From positions 620,001-684,000 of the forward strand of contig BLLK01000051.1 in NCBI GenBank assembly GCA_021927905.1: DNA of 64,000 nucleotides, given 5' to 3'. This document shows, in pieces, positions 54,597 to 64,000 of this stretch (position 1 is the first letter of the stretch; each line of letters starts with the position of its first letter). The notes beneath the pieces are model-generated. The model made no database searches and had not been told where the DNA came from. It saw only the letters and a list, made by a program, of their open reading frames with translations. Origin of the DNA: Chaetoceros tenuissimus. Taxonomy: Eukaryota > Bacillariophyta > Thalassiosirophyceae > Chaetocerotales > Chaetocerotaceae. A program made the translations under genes and the position numbers.

Positions 54597-55030
54597 TTTT
54601 CAAATGAGCCTCTATTGAATTGAATATTAAATCTCTAAACTGTTGAGTATAGAGAGAGTAAACAAGTCAAAAGTAGAATAGAAGCAATCAATCAAATCAA
54701 AGGCACATACATTCGCATCGTCTCTACTGTATTCAGATCTTTCACTGATCTTCTGTGGCGTTCTCAATCTCAGTTGTTGTTGGATCTTGATATTCATTTC
54801 TGGCCAGCTGCATTGCTATTTAGTAAAAATACCCCTCTTTTCTAGGGGGTAAAAATAGCATCCTACACAGCGACGGCAATACATAAGAACTTCGCTTCAA
54901 CAGAGAAGAACACAAATGAAAGATATCGAAATCTTTTCATTGGATGGCACTTACAAAGACATATTCCATACAAATACAAACAAACTACAAACATATAGAC
55001 ACCATTGCATCTCCTACATCGCTATAGAAA
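54597..55030. other. divergent promoter region
   Basis: About 430 bp between CAND1 (minus) and the SLOG-domain gene (plus). No ORF or RNA gene seen. Confidence 0.4.
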
Positions 55031-56006
55031 ATGTTGACAATCAATAGAGCGCTGTTTGGATCTTTGTTGCTGATATTTGCGGTACTGCACCATGTGGCAT
55101 CTTTTACATCACCTAGTTCTTCTACACGTCGCCATTCCATGAGAATTGTTGGACATTCACATCATTTGCAACCGACTCCTCAATCAAGACCTTCTTCTTC
55201 TAGTCTCTATGCAAACTCAAAAGAAAATGACGATAAAGATTCGGTATCTTCATCCGAGGCAATGGAAGAAACAAACGAATTACTAAATTTTGCAGGGGGA
55301 TTGGGAGAATTCGACCCGAACAAAAAGATTCCAATCAAGAGAGAGGTTCTAGTGGGTAATCCACAATTAAAAGTCAAGAAGAAGGATCAATCCGTTACAG
55401 CTATTTTACAAGAGTTGGCAAGTATTCAAAAACAGGGACCTAGGAAATATTGTATCTTGGGAACGAGGCATTGTAGTTATCTTCATCAGCAAATTATTGA
55501 ATTGTTGTAAGTACCTTTTATAGGGTGATTTGTCATTTTTCAAGTCAGCCTTGTTGTGTATAGAGTTTTTGAATAATGTTGCTCCAGTATTTCATTTTTG
55601 TATCTAATTCTCTCACATCGTCACTTGTTCTATTCCTAGATCATACGCATTGGTTCTATCCGAGAATCATGTCTACACTTCAGGAGCAGGAGGTACAAAT
55701 GCAGCAGCAATCAGAGGAGCTCTACGTGCAGAACGACCAGATTTGTTGACAGTAATTTTGCCACAGTCATTAAGTAAGCAATCCAAGGAGTCGCAGGAGT
55801 TGTTGAAGGATGTCACGGATTTGATTGCCATGCCTCAAAATGATGAAATGAGTTTAGATGTTGCTAGTAGGCTTTGTAATAGCAAATTGTTGAGTGAGAC
55901 GGATCAATTGATTGCATTTGCTTTTCATGCAAGTAATACTGTGATTGAAGCTACGAAGGAAGCAAAGAAGTTGGAAATGCTTGTAACTATGCTCTTTTTG
56001 GATTAG
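55031..56006 (+). CDS. plastid-type DprA/SLOG-domain protein
   Basis: Two exons: 55031-55506 and 55640-56006 (133-nt intron), 280 aa. Signal peptide (1-24) ending VAS-FTSP, with Phe at +1, suggesting plastid import, then a Ser/His-rich transit stretch. The domain at about 138-280 has a Rossmann-like SLOG layout: KYCILGTRHCSYLHQQIIEL, then NHVYTSGAGGTNAAAIRGA (a GG-containing nucleotide-binding turn), LLTVILPQSL, and a C-terminal helix (LIAFAFHASNTVIEATKEAK). Similar single-domain proteins occur in cyanobacteria and algae, and DprA-type domains bind DNA or nucleotides. The specific function here is unknown. Confidence 0.65.
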
Positions 56007-56686
56007 GAAATATTTGTTTTGGGATAAGAAAGAAGTATAGGCTATGATTTTGGAGCTATTTGAGATGGGAAGAGTGCAAATGCAAGGAAAGAAAAGTGCT
56101 TACTGGAATGGACATAATGGTGGTATTATAGAAGGATTGGTAATTGAAAATAAGAACATGACTACAGGGTACAGAAATGCATAGAAAGATTAATCAAGTG
56201 TAATTTCAATCATGTTGTAGTAGAGGAAGGTTTAAAAATGAAAACAGTGTATTCGTATAGATACGAACATAGCAAACGATATTCAAGAAAGCCTTGAATA
56301 TGCTTTCATCTTTAATGCCAACCAAAAATCAGCATCGAGTTTGAAGAAAGCTTGAACAGTTGCATGAGCATTTTTTCAATAAGCGATCTTGTGTGGAATT
56401 TGGTGAATTCATTGTTTGTTGGTCATACTTAAACGGAAAGTCCTATACAAAGAAGCATAAGGTAGCAGTCTTCACCTGTTGTTTCAACTTTAAAACCCAA
56501 TGTCAGGCCATTATTGACAAATGGCCTTCTGTTCTTTTGGCTTCTTTTTTGTTCTTTCCAGAACTGAGGGGGGAAATCGATTTTTCAATCGTCATCACTT
56601 TACACTCTCTACCAATTGATCATTCAAAATCGTTGGAATAATTAGATACTAATCGTACGTTTGGCTACAGCACCATCTATTCAGCT
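56007..56686. other. intergenic, 5' region of MYND gene M3
   Basis: About 680 bp. Contains the upstream element at 56500-56560; no other gene recognised. Confidence 0.5.
56500..56560 (+). promoter_or_regulatory. MYND-cluster upstream element, M3 copy with inverted repeat
   Basis: Inverted repeat GGCCATT / AATGGCC around a 7-nt loop, then CTGTTCTTTTGGCTTCTTTT and TTGTTCTTTCC, about 125-185 bp before the M3 ATG. Nearly identical to the M5 copy. Confidence 0.65.
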
Positions 56687-57951
56687 ATGGGGAAGAAAGG
56701 AAAGAGAAGTAGACGAAAGACAGTAATTGCTGCAGATCAAGGTAAGTTTCATTCGTGCAGGTGAAAGCTAATCTCTTTGAAAGACCTGTGATGTAACATC
56801 GAATCAATTCACTACACCATGCAATAGCTTCTGTTGTTACTGCGCAAACAAAAATTGAAGAATTGATTGAAAAATTTCAAAAAAGTCATGACCTCAATCT
56901 ATATTCTCAAGCTGCGGATGAGCTAAGGGAAGGAGTCCAAGTGGTTGAGGCAACAATGCTCGAGTCAAGCGATACGCTGTTTAAAATGAATCTTCAAGCT
57001 TGGTTCGTTGAAAGTAAGACATTATTTCTTTCGAATCTAATGGTGGTTGAGTTCGATCGTGACAACTTTGATGGTGCAATCCAAATTTATAAGAATCTTT
57101 TTGAGAGAGGTAATATCGATATGAATATGAAGATTCTATCGCCGATTTTTCCTACCTTGCAATTGCAATACCACGAAGCTCTATTGAGGCAAGGTAAAGG
57201 AAACATAGATACCTTCATCTCACTTAGTAAATCACTTATTTCTCGTGGAAGAAAAGAGAATCTCGAGCTGGATTTGCTTCGATCTGCCAATTTTCTGAGG
57301 ACAGTAAAACATTTTGACGCGGCTGTAGTTCTTGGTAAACAATTGGAAGAACTTATTGGAGACAGATTGTCTCTAGACACTACATATCTCGAGCAGCATA
57401 TTCATATAGGTGGTAATAAATCCCTCCCTGACGATTACTTTCTAAATATGGAGTATGTGTTACAAAAGTATGAGAATGATGGTTTTAATGCTGATAATGC
57501 CGGGTGCATGTTGGTGCTTGCACAATCAACTTATTTACTCCACCAGTTATCATCCGATCACTCAGAGGAAGTATTCAGGAAAGCTATTGTTTTTATTGAG
57601 GAGTACTTAGCTTCATTCTGGATATTTAAAAGTCATTGCAATACGTGCAATCAAACTGCAACTGAATCTGAGGTACAATTCGTATGTAGTGGATGCCGAG
57701 TAGCTTGCTATTGTAGTATCGATCATCAACGGATGAGCTGGAAGAAAGAAGCAGTCAGAGGGATGCGTATTGGACATGAGGTGTTGTGTCCAGTGATGAA
57801 AGCTTACAGAAGGTGGAGACATGCTTGTTGCAACGATAAGGATGATGAGGACGACAAGGTCTCAAGATTGAGACGACGATTTGAGAGGGGATGTTTGTAT
57901 TTATTGTCGGATGACTTGGGTCTGAAGGACAAGTGTTTCAAGAAGAAGTAG
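56687..57951 (+). CDS. variant-MYND zinc finger protein M3
   Basis: Exons 56687-56741 and 56828-57951 (86-nt intron, phase 1), 392 aa. Exon 1 encodes MGKKGKRSRRKTVIAADQ. The body is close to M1 and M4 (SQAADELREGVQVVEATMLE, NFDGAIQIYKNLFERGN, HFDAAVVLGKQLEELIGD). The finger spans C289 to C339 with ACYCSIDHQRMSWKK, again with His as sixth ligand. The tail FERGCLYLLSDDLGLKDKCF is conserved. The acidic insert KDDEDDK sits just before the basic tail. Confidence 0.87.
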
Positions 57952-58346
57952 ACACCATAGACAATATTTTAAATATCTTTTTGTGAGGTTCTAGTGTAGG
58001 CTGCCACATCCTCCTTGAAAGTAAACATGCGATAATAGAACAAAAACATTTTTTGTGTACCATAGTTATCTTGAGAAACAGTAATTTTAGAACATTGGAA
58101 TGAGATAGATAGTTATAGCATCACAGTTTACCTCATACCTTTTTACGGAAATAATATTTGCTGTTGAAAAAAGCAAAAGCAAATCAATTTCAAAATGTAA
58201 GGCCATTGTTGACATTGTATTCTTTCTGAACTGAGAAAGAAAATTGAAAATCAATCTTCAGTACACATTGTGTAGCAATCGATCATTCAATCATTACAGT
58301 GAAGTACAACACACCATCATATAACTAGAACTCCATCTATCTTGTC
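57952..58346. other. intergenic M3-M4, homologous to the M4-M5 spacer
   Basis: About 395 bp. Strings such as ATAGTTATCTTGAGAAACAGTAA and GAGATAGATAGTTAT recur in altered form after M4 (59720-59780), pointing to tandem duplication of M3/M4 with their 3' flanks. A shortened upstream element (GGCCATTGTTGACATTGTATTCTTTC) lies at 58201-58226; the pyrimidine repeat seen in the other copies is missing. Confidence 0.6.
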
Positions 58347-59595
58347 ATGGGTAAGAAAGGAAAGAGAAGTAGACGGAAGACAGTAACTGCTGCAGATCGA
58401 GGTAAGTTACCACATGAATGTGAAAGCTAACCTCTTTGAAACACCTGCGAAGTAACATCGAATCGATTCACTACACCATGTAACAGCATCTATTGTTGCT
58501 GTACAAACAAAAATTGACGAATTGATTGTCAACAAAACTATCAAGAGTTGGCGCCTCAGTCTTTTTTCTCAAGCTGCGGATGATATACGTGAAGGAATCC
58601 AATTGATTGAGGCAACAATGCTCGAGTCAAGTGATACCTTGCTCAAGATGAATCTACAAACTTGGTTCGTTGAATGCAAACAATTACTTTATTCAAATCT
58701 AATGCCTATCGAGTTCAGACGACACAACTTTAGCACTGCAATTCAAATTTATGAGAATCTCTTTGAGAGAGGTAACATCCAAATGAAGATTTCTTCTCCT
58801 AGGTTTCTTAGCTTGAAATTGCAATATTACGAAGCTTTCTTGAGGCAGGGTAAAGGAAGCGCAGATACCTTTATCTCGCTCAGTAAATTGCGCATTACCC
58901 ATTCTCATTCATTGAAACATGATGATACTCTTGAGAAGGATTTGATTCGATCTGCTGATATTCTGAGGACAACAAAACATTTTGACGCGGCTGTAGCTCT
59001 TGGCAAACAATTAGAAGAACTAACCGGAGACAAAGTTTCCCTTGCCACTACACATTTGGAGCAGTATTTAGTTGGCGATAAAGAATTTCTCCCTGAAGAT
59101 TTCGCATCAAATATAGCCCAATTGTTGCAGAAGCAAGATAATGACGGTACTGCTTCTTCCGCTTCTATGATGGTGCTTGCACAATTGACATACTTACTCC
59201 ATCAGTTATATGATGACACAGAAGGAGTGGTGAGGACAGCGATAGGTTTTATTGAAAGGTTCTTAGACTCGTTCTCGAGAGCAGAAACTCATTGCATTAC
59301 ATGCGGCCAAGCTGGTACCCCCACCGATGTACAACTTGTCTGCAGTGGATGCCGAGTTGCTTGCTACTGTAGTATTGATCATCAACGGATGAGTTGGAAG
59401 AAGGAAGAAGTGAAAGGAATGCGTTTTGGGCATGAGGTGTTGTGCCCAGTGATGAAAGCCTACAGGAAGTGGAGACATGCGAACGATAATGGTGATAATG
59501 AACGAGTCCCAAGATTGAGACGACGTTTTGAGAGGGAATGTTTGTATTTATTGTCGGATGGCATGGGTCTGAAGGATAAATGCTTCCAGAAATAG
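58347..59595 (+). CDS. variant-MYND zinc finger protein M4
   Basis: Exons 58347-58401 and 58487-59595 (85-nt intron, phase 1), 387 aa. Exon 1 encodes MGKKGKRSRRKTVTAADR. Body as in M3 (SQAADDIREGIQLIEATMLE, HFDAAVALGKQLEELTGD). The finger spans C288 to C338 with ACYCSIDHQRMSWKK; the first knuckle differs (CITCGQAGTPTD). The tail RRRFERECLYLLSDGMGLKDKCF is identical to that of M5 over most of its length. Confidence 0.87.
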
Positions 59596-60180
59596 ATAAT
59601 ATTGGATAGCTTTTGTATGTGAGGTTCAAGTAAAATGAAAACGGATAAAAACGGTTAGGCGCATTTTACTGTAGACTGCGATGGTCTGTTATCTGCCTTG
59701 AAAGTATAAAACTAATGTGTATAGTTATTTTGAGAAAGAGTATGTAACTTTAGACTATGAATAAGATAGATAGTCATTACATATAGTGCCTCAAGACTGA
59801 CAAAACGCTAGAATATCTGTATACTATAACAATAGCACTTCACAGTCAAAGCTAAAAGCGACCTTGACTGAACTTCGTGACTTTCCTTCTTTCAATGATT
59901 GATAAAGCAATACTTCAATAAAAAGTATTGTAGGCGCGGGCAGTATTCATCTGATCAAATCTGATGTTTCAACTTCAACTGAAACTCACTGAAACCCAAT
60001 GTCAGGCCATTATTGACAAATGGCCTTTTGTTCTTTTGGCTTCTTTTTTGTTCTTTCCAATACTGAGGGGGAAATCGAATTCTGTTCGTCATCACTTTCA
60101 CTCTCTAGAATAGTACATTCAACCGTTGGAGTAATTAGATACATAATCGTACGTTTTGCCAAAGTGCCATCTATCCAGTA
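59596..60180. other. intergenic, 5' region of MYND gene M5
   Basis: About 585 bp, with homology to the M3-M4 spacer in its first part and the upstream element at 60001-60060. Confidence 0.5.
60001..60060 (+). promoter_or_regulatory. MYND-cluster upstream element, M5 copy with inverted repeat
   Basis: GGCCATT / AATGGCC inverted repeat, then TTGTTCTTTTGGCTTCTTTT and TTGTTCTTTCC, about 120-180 bp before the M5 ATG. Confidence 0.65.
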
Positions 60181-61472
60181 ATGGGAAAGAAAGGAAAGAG
60201 AAGTAGACGGAAGGCAGTAACTGCTGCAGTTCAAGGTAAGTTGCAATAGTGTAAATAAAAGCTAATCTCTTTGAAATCGATTCGATTGCTTACACCATTG
60301 TAGCATCTATTGTTGCCGTGCAAACAAAAATTGAAGAATTAAATGTCAAATTTGAAGAGAGTTGGCACATCAATCTTTCTTCTCAAGCTGCGGATGAGCT
60401 AAGAGAAGGAATCCAATTGACTCAAAGACAATTGCTCAAACACGAGTCAAGCAGTACCTTTAGGATGAATCTACCAACTTGGACATGGTTCGTTAAAAGC
60501 AAATTGATTGCTTATTCTAATCTAATGGCTGTTGAATTTGATCGTCGTAACTTTGAAGGTGCAATTCAGATTTATGAGAATCTCTTTCAGAAAGGTAACA
60601 TCAAAATGAAAATGGAAATTCTGTCGGATGTTTTTCCTTCTTTGCAATTGCAATATCACGAAGCTCTCTTGAGGCAAGGGAAAGGGAACATAGATACTTT
60701 TATCACGCTCAGTAAAGTGCGTATTAGCTATGGAGGAAAAGACGATAATCTTGAGGGTGATTTGTTTCGATCTGCCAATTTTCTGAGGACGACAAAACAT
60801 TTTGACGCAGCAATAGTTCTTGGCAAACAATTGGAAGAACTAAATGCAGACATAGAGCCCCTAGCAACATCGTATTTAGAGCAGTATTTGGTGGAATATT
60901 ATCCCAAGTTTGGTAGGAAAATCAAGTCTCTCCCTGAAAGCTTTGAAAACATCTTTATAGATATGGGCGACGCTTTTGGAAATATGGTAGAGAAGTATAA
61001 TAATGGAGGTTTCGATACTTCTGTGGATCCTGAAACTTTACTGGTACTTGCACAATGGATATACTTACTCCATCAGTTTTCATCCGATGACAAAGAAATA
61101 ATGATGAAGAAAGAAGCGATTGGTTTTATTGAAGATTACTTAGATTTGATCTCGAAAGTAGAAACTCATTGCAGAACATGCACGCAAACTGCAACTGAAT
61201 CCGAAGTACAATTAGTATGCAGTGGATGCCGAGTAGCTTGTTACTGTAGTATCGATCATCAACGGATGACTTGGAAAAAGGAAGCAGTCAAAGGAATGCG
61301 TTTTGGGCATGAGGTACTTTGTCCAGTGATGAAAGCCTATAGAAAGTGGAGACATGCAAACCATAATGGTGATCATGAGCGAGTATCAAGATTGAGACGA
61401 CGGTTTGAGAGGGAATGCTTGTATTTATTGTCAGATGGCATGGGTCTGAAGGACAAGTGTTTCAAAAAGTAG
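60181..61472 (+). CDS. variant-MYND zinc finger protein M5
   Basis: Exons 60181-60235 and 60304-61472 (68-nt intron, phase 1), 407 aa. Exon 1 encodes MGKKGKRSRRKAVTAAVQ. It is the longest member, with about 20 extra residues at about 215-240 (VEYYPKFGRKIKSLPES region). The finger spans C308 to C358 with ACYCSIDHQRMTWKK; the tail matches M4. Intron 1 retains the TAATCTCTTTGAAA block shared with M1, M3 and (as TAACCTC) M4, supporting recent common ancestry. Confidence 0.87.
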
Positions 61473-61479
61473 ACATCAC

Positions 61480-61950
61480 TGATTTCTTTCTTAAAACTTT
61501 TGGGAAGAAATAACAAACCGTTAAATTTCATGAAGTTTGTAGGCATGAAAGGCTTTAGTAAGCCAATGACAAGTTTTGATCTATAATAATTTGTATTTCC
61601 ATGGAAGATTGCACGTATTTCTGAAGCTGTCTAGAACCACAACGAAAGTACAATAATAATAATAATAACAGCGTTTTTATAAACAAGCTCCAGCAAGTAA
61701 TAGCTAAATAAACATATCATTTGAAAATAATTTAGTGTCATCCATAAACGAACTAGACATATGGAGACCTCTTGCTCATAGCTTACAGATACTACATTTA
61801 TCTCAGTCGAAATTAAGATACAATAGTCTAAGTAAACCGTACCTTAATCATTTTCACTTTCTTAGAAGAGCTCTTTTCACGCAAAAGGCCATTTCTGAAA
61901 ATTTCGAAGTGGGATTGATCGTTCTTTTTGCTTCTTTTTGTTCTTTGGCG
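61480..61950 (+). repeat. intergenic homology block, M5-M6 copy
   Basis: Collinear with 48250-48720 between M1 and M2, diverged by substitutions and small indels. It includes the upstream element of M6 at its end. Confidence 0.8.
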
Positions 61951-61953
61951 CCA
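61884..61953 (+). promoter_or_regulatory. MYND-cluster upstream element, M6 copy
   Basis: AAAGGCCATTTC, TCGTTCTTTTTGCTTCTTTT and TGTTCTTTGGCGCC, about 170-240 bp before the M6 ATG; closest to the M2 copy. Confidence 0.6.
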
Positions 61954-62124
61954 AACCTGCACTATTCTTTTCAAGCAAGCAATTTTCATGTAATCACTTC
62001 AACAACTTTTACTTCCATAACACCATAGACAGATAGCCAAGCAAGTGTAGCACAGTTACAAAGAAGGAAACAATATTGTACTTGTTTTAAATAAGTACCT
62101 AGGGACAAAGGATCTATTCAAAGC

Positions 62125-63389
62125 ATGGGCAAGAAAGGGAAGCGGAATAGACAAAAGGGTGAAACTGGTAGGCAAGCTAGGGAGAAGAGTAAGTTCTGGA
62201 TCTATTTTTAATTATCCTAATAATTAAAATGTTTCTTGACTTCCTCACCAAATACAATTCGCAAGGACTGGTTGACAGCTTCTATGCAAGACTTGATAAA
62301 GTTCAGGCTGAAACGATACTTGATCAAAAAAGTAATTTGTTCTCTAAAGTCATGAAAGAGTTAGAAGAGTGTATTGACTTCATCGAAACGAAGCAGGATG
62401 CGATCTTTAGACTCGAAAAATGTGCAAACAACCATCAATACTTCTTCTACCGGGTTTCATTTGTCTTTTCCTACCTCGTTATCATTTACTACCGCGCCTA
62501 CAAATACGAGAAGATAACTGCTGTCGTCGAGAAGTTTCTTTTGATGGGCCAGCAAAAAGGGAATGATACGACAAAAATTCTGTTGAGTAATCAGCATTCT
62601 TTCAGCCTCATTTTCTTTTCTCGACTTTCTAAGTTGAGAGAGGGAGAAACAACTGTAGATGACTGTATCTCTCAACTCAATAGCTGGTCGTCCATTATTG
62701 CACAGATGGAAGATAGTGTCGAAGACATTACTCATGCAATGATGGAAGCAGCAGTTACAGAATTGATGTTGATGAAGGAATTCGATAAAGCCGTAGTTGT
62801 CGGTAAAAAAATGGAACAGCTTACTGGTGATAAAATGGCCCTAGCCAGAATATATTTTGAGCAGTATCGACTTGGTATATGTGATCATTCACTTATTCAC
62901 AACTTCATGCCATGCCCACTAGATGATGATTATATACACAAAGATGGATTCAACCAAAAAAGATATTCTCAAGATTTGCTAGTCCATGCACAATGGGACT
63001 TCGTCTTTCACAAAGAGGCGAGTAGGATGGCTGTCTTATGGATTGAGGCATTCGTGCAAGTAATTTGCAAAGACCGCAATTGCGGATCATGTATGCAAGC
63101 AGTCACTGACTCCGATGTACCTTTTGTTTGCGGCGGATGCCGAGTTACTTGTTATTGTAGCCTTGATCACCAACGTCTAAACTGGAAGAAAGACCCATTG
63201 AGAGGTATGCGTATTGGTCACAAACTTCTCTGTCCAATGATGAATGCTTATCGAAAATGGAGACAAGCAGAAGATGTTGGTAACGAAGAAGCAGTAAAGA
63301 AGTTGAGAAGACGCTTCTTGATGGAAATACTATACTTTTTGTGTCATGGGTTGGGACTAGAGGAGAAATGCTGTCAGGAGGAGGTGTAA
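62125..63389 (+). CDS. variant-MYND zinc finger protein M6 (divergent paralog)
   Basis: Exons 62125-62188 and 62266-63389 (77-nt intron, phase 1), 395 aa. Exon 1 encodes MGKKGKRNRQKGETGRQAREK. The acceptor (GCAAG) was chosen by frame and by intron length like its paralogs; the frame is also open upstream to 62229. The body is strongly diverged from M1-M5. The finger spans C294 to C344 with TCYCSLDHQRLNWKK, again His for Cys, and the tail LRRRFLMEILYFLCHGLGLE is recognisable. Positional counterpart of M2. Confidence 0.8.
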
Positions 63390-63486
63390 AAACTACAACT
63401 AGTTGCAAGTAGACTACACGAATACTGGGAATCTGGAATGTAAAACTAAAATATTTCATATTTGAAAAAGAGAATTACACATCATT

Positions 63487-64000
63487 TCAATACTTTAGAC
63501 ATTCATTTTCAGTCAAGATGTCGAGAATTTGCTTGCTCAAAGGGGCATTATCACCATCATCATCCTGTTTACAAGTAACAATAAGATCTCGGTCTGTAAT
63601 CGTTGCTTTCACGCCTTCAAAATTAGAAATGAAACCTCCGGCTTCTTCAACAATAACCATTCCCGCAGCAATATCCCAGCTATTCAAATCCCACGAGACA
63701 TAAGAATTCAATTTACCTTGAGCTACCCAGCTCATAACTTGGGACGCCGAAGCTATCATTCGTACCCCTCTCACTTTTGTTGCTAGCGCAGCAACAGCCC
63801 TTGACGAGGCCCGCAGTGTACCTTCCGAAGATACTGGAAAGCCTACATTGATTAATGCTTGTTTGAGATCCGATGAAGCCGCTCGCGGTTTCATCTTCTC
63901 TCCGTTGATATAACATCCTCTCCCTTTCACAGCCGAAACCATTTCATTCAAAACGCAATTGTAAATCACTCCTCCCACTACAACTGGCTCATTATGTTCA
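63487..64000 (-). CDS. inositol monophosphatase family protein (5' end cut by window)
   Basis: Minus-strand frame open from the window edge to a stop at 63487; the first 171 codons in view encode the C-terminal half. The family motif WDLNSWDIAAGMVIVEEAGG (the third metal-binding motif W-D-x-A-A-G) and the G-V-I-Y-N-C / GCYINGEKM region are present. IMPase-family enzymes dephosphorylate inositol monophosphate, histidinol phosphate or PAP. Which one applies cannot be decided without the N-terminal half. No internal ATG should be taken as start; the chain clearly begins outside the window. Confidence 0.88.
   Translation of the reverse strand, partial: EHNEPVVVGGVIYNCVLNEMVSAVKGRGCYINGEKMKPRAASSDLKQALINVGFPVSSEGTLRASSRAVAALATKVRGVRMIASASQVMSWVAQGKLNSYVSWDLNSWDIAAGMVIVEEAGGFISNFEGVKATITDRDLIVTCKQDDDGDNAPLSKQILDILTENECLKY

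Noticed and set aside
62229-62265. ATG at 62229 as the start of M6
   Set aside because: All paralogs begin with the MGKKGKR exon; the same exon exists at 62125 and splices in frame to 62266.

Overview
The window looks like nuclear DNA from a photosynthetic stramenopile, most likely a diatom. It is AT-rich and gene-dense. Introns are few, short (about 65-180 nt) and GT-AG. Several precursors combine a secretory signal with a Phe-containing (ASAFAP-like) cleavage motif, as in diatom plastid import; the clearest is a PsbQ-like photosystem II protein at 28.7-29.3 kb. A heat-shock-factor gene and a Lys/Ser/Pro-repeat secreted protein resembling silica-associated cell-wall proteins fit the same assignment. 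I cannot name the species. No tRNA, rRNA, CRISPR array, transposon or prokaryote-like operon was recognised.

Layout. 0-11 kb: a truncated NEMF/Rqc2 ribosome-quality-control gene, a secreted 2OG-Fe(II) oxygenase, a type II membrane protein resembling a glycosyltransferase, GSK3 kinase, and a second 2OG oxygenase. 11-22 kb: a small two-repeat basic protein, an RWDD1/Gir2-like protein, a two-exon Tudor-like protein, a tail-anchored unknown, and an F-box plus TerD fusion. 22-29 kb: a KxxK-repeat GPI-type wall protein flanked by a duplicated CRE-containing segment, an M20 amidohydrolase whose two introns are near-copies of each other, a disordered unknown, and PsbQ. 29-46 kb: a PH-SAP-Qrich-J-domain protein, TAF7, HSF, a decayed tandem duplication, a secreted unknown, TRMT61A, a large VTT-like multipass membrane protein, a ChaC-RCC1 fusion, and Derlin.

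46-63 kb holds the most distinctive system: six co-oriented paralogous genes (called M1-M6 here). Each has a tiny first exon encoding a basic MGKKGKR-type N-terminus, a helical TPR-like body and a C-terminal variant MYND zinc finger in which the usual sixth Cys is His. CAND1 (minus strand) and a plastid-type SLOG-domain gene sit between M2 and M3. All six carry a related upstream element about 120-240 bp before the ATG. Intergenic homology shows growth by block duplication (M1-M2 copied as M5-M6; M3-M4 in tandem). The window ends in a truncated inositol-monophosphatase gene.

Most neighbours are unrelated housekeeping genes. Proteostasis is a recurring theme (NEMF, Derlin, CAND1, the F-box protein, HSF), but this may be coincidence. 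Coordinates of spliced genes are based on splice consensus, reading frame and family alignment by eye; no transcript data were available.
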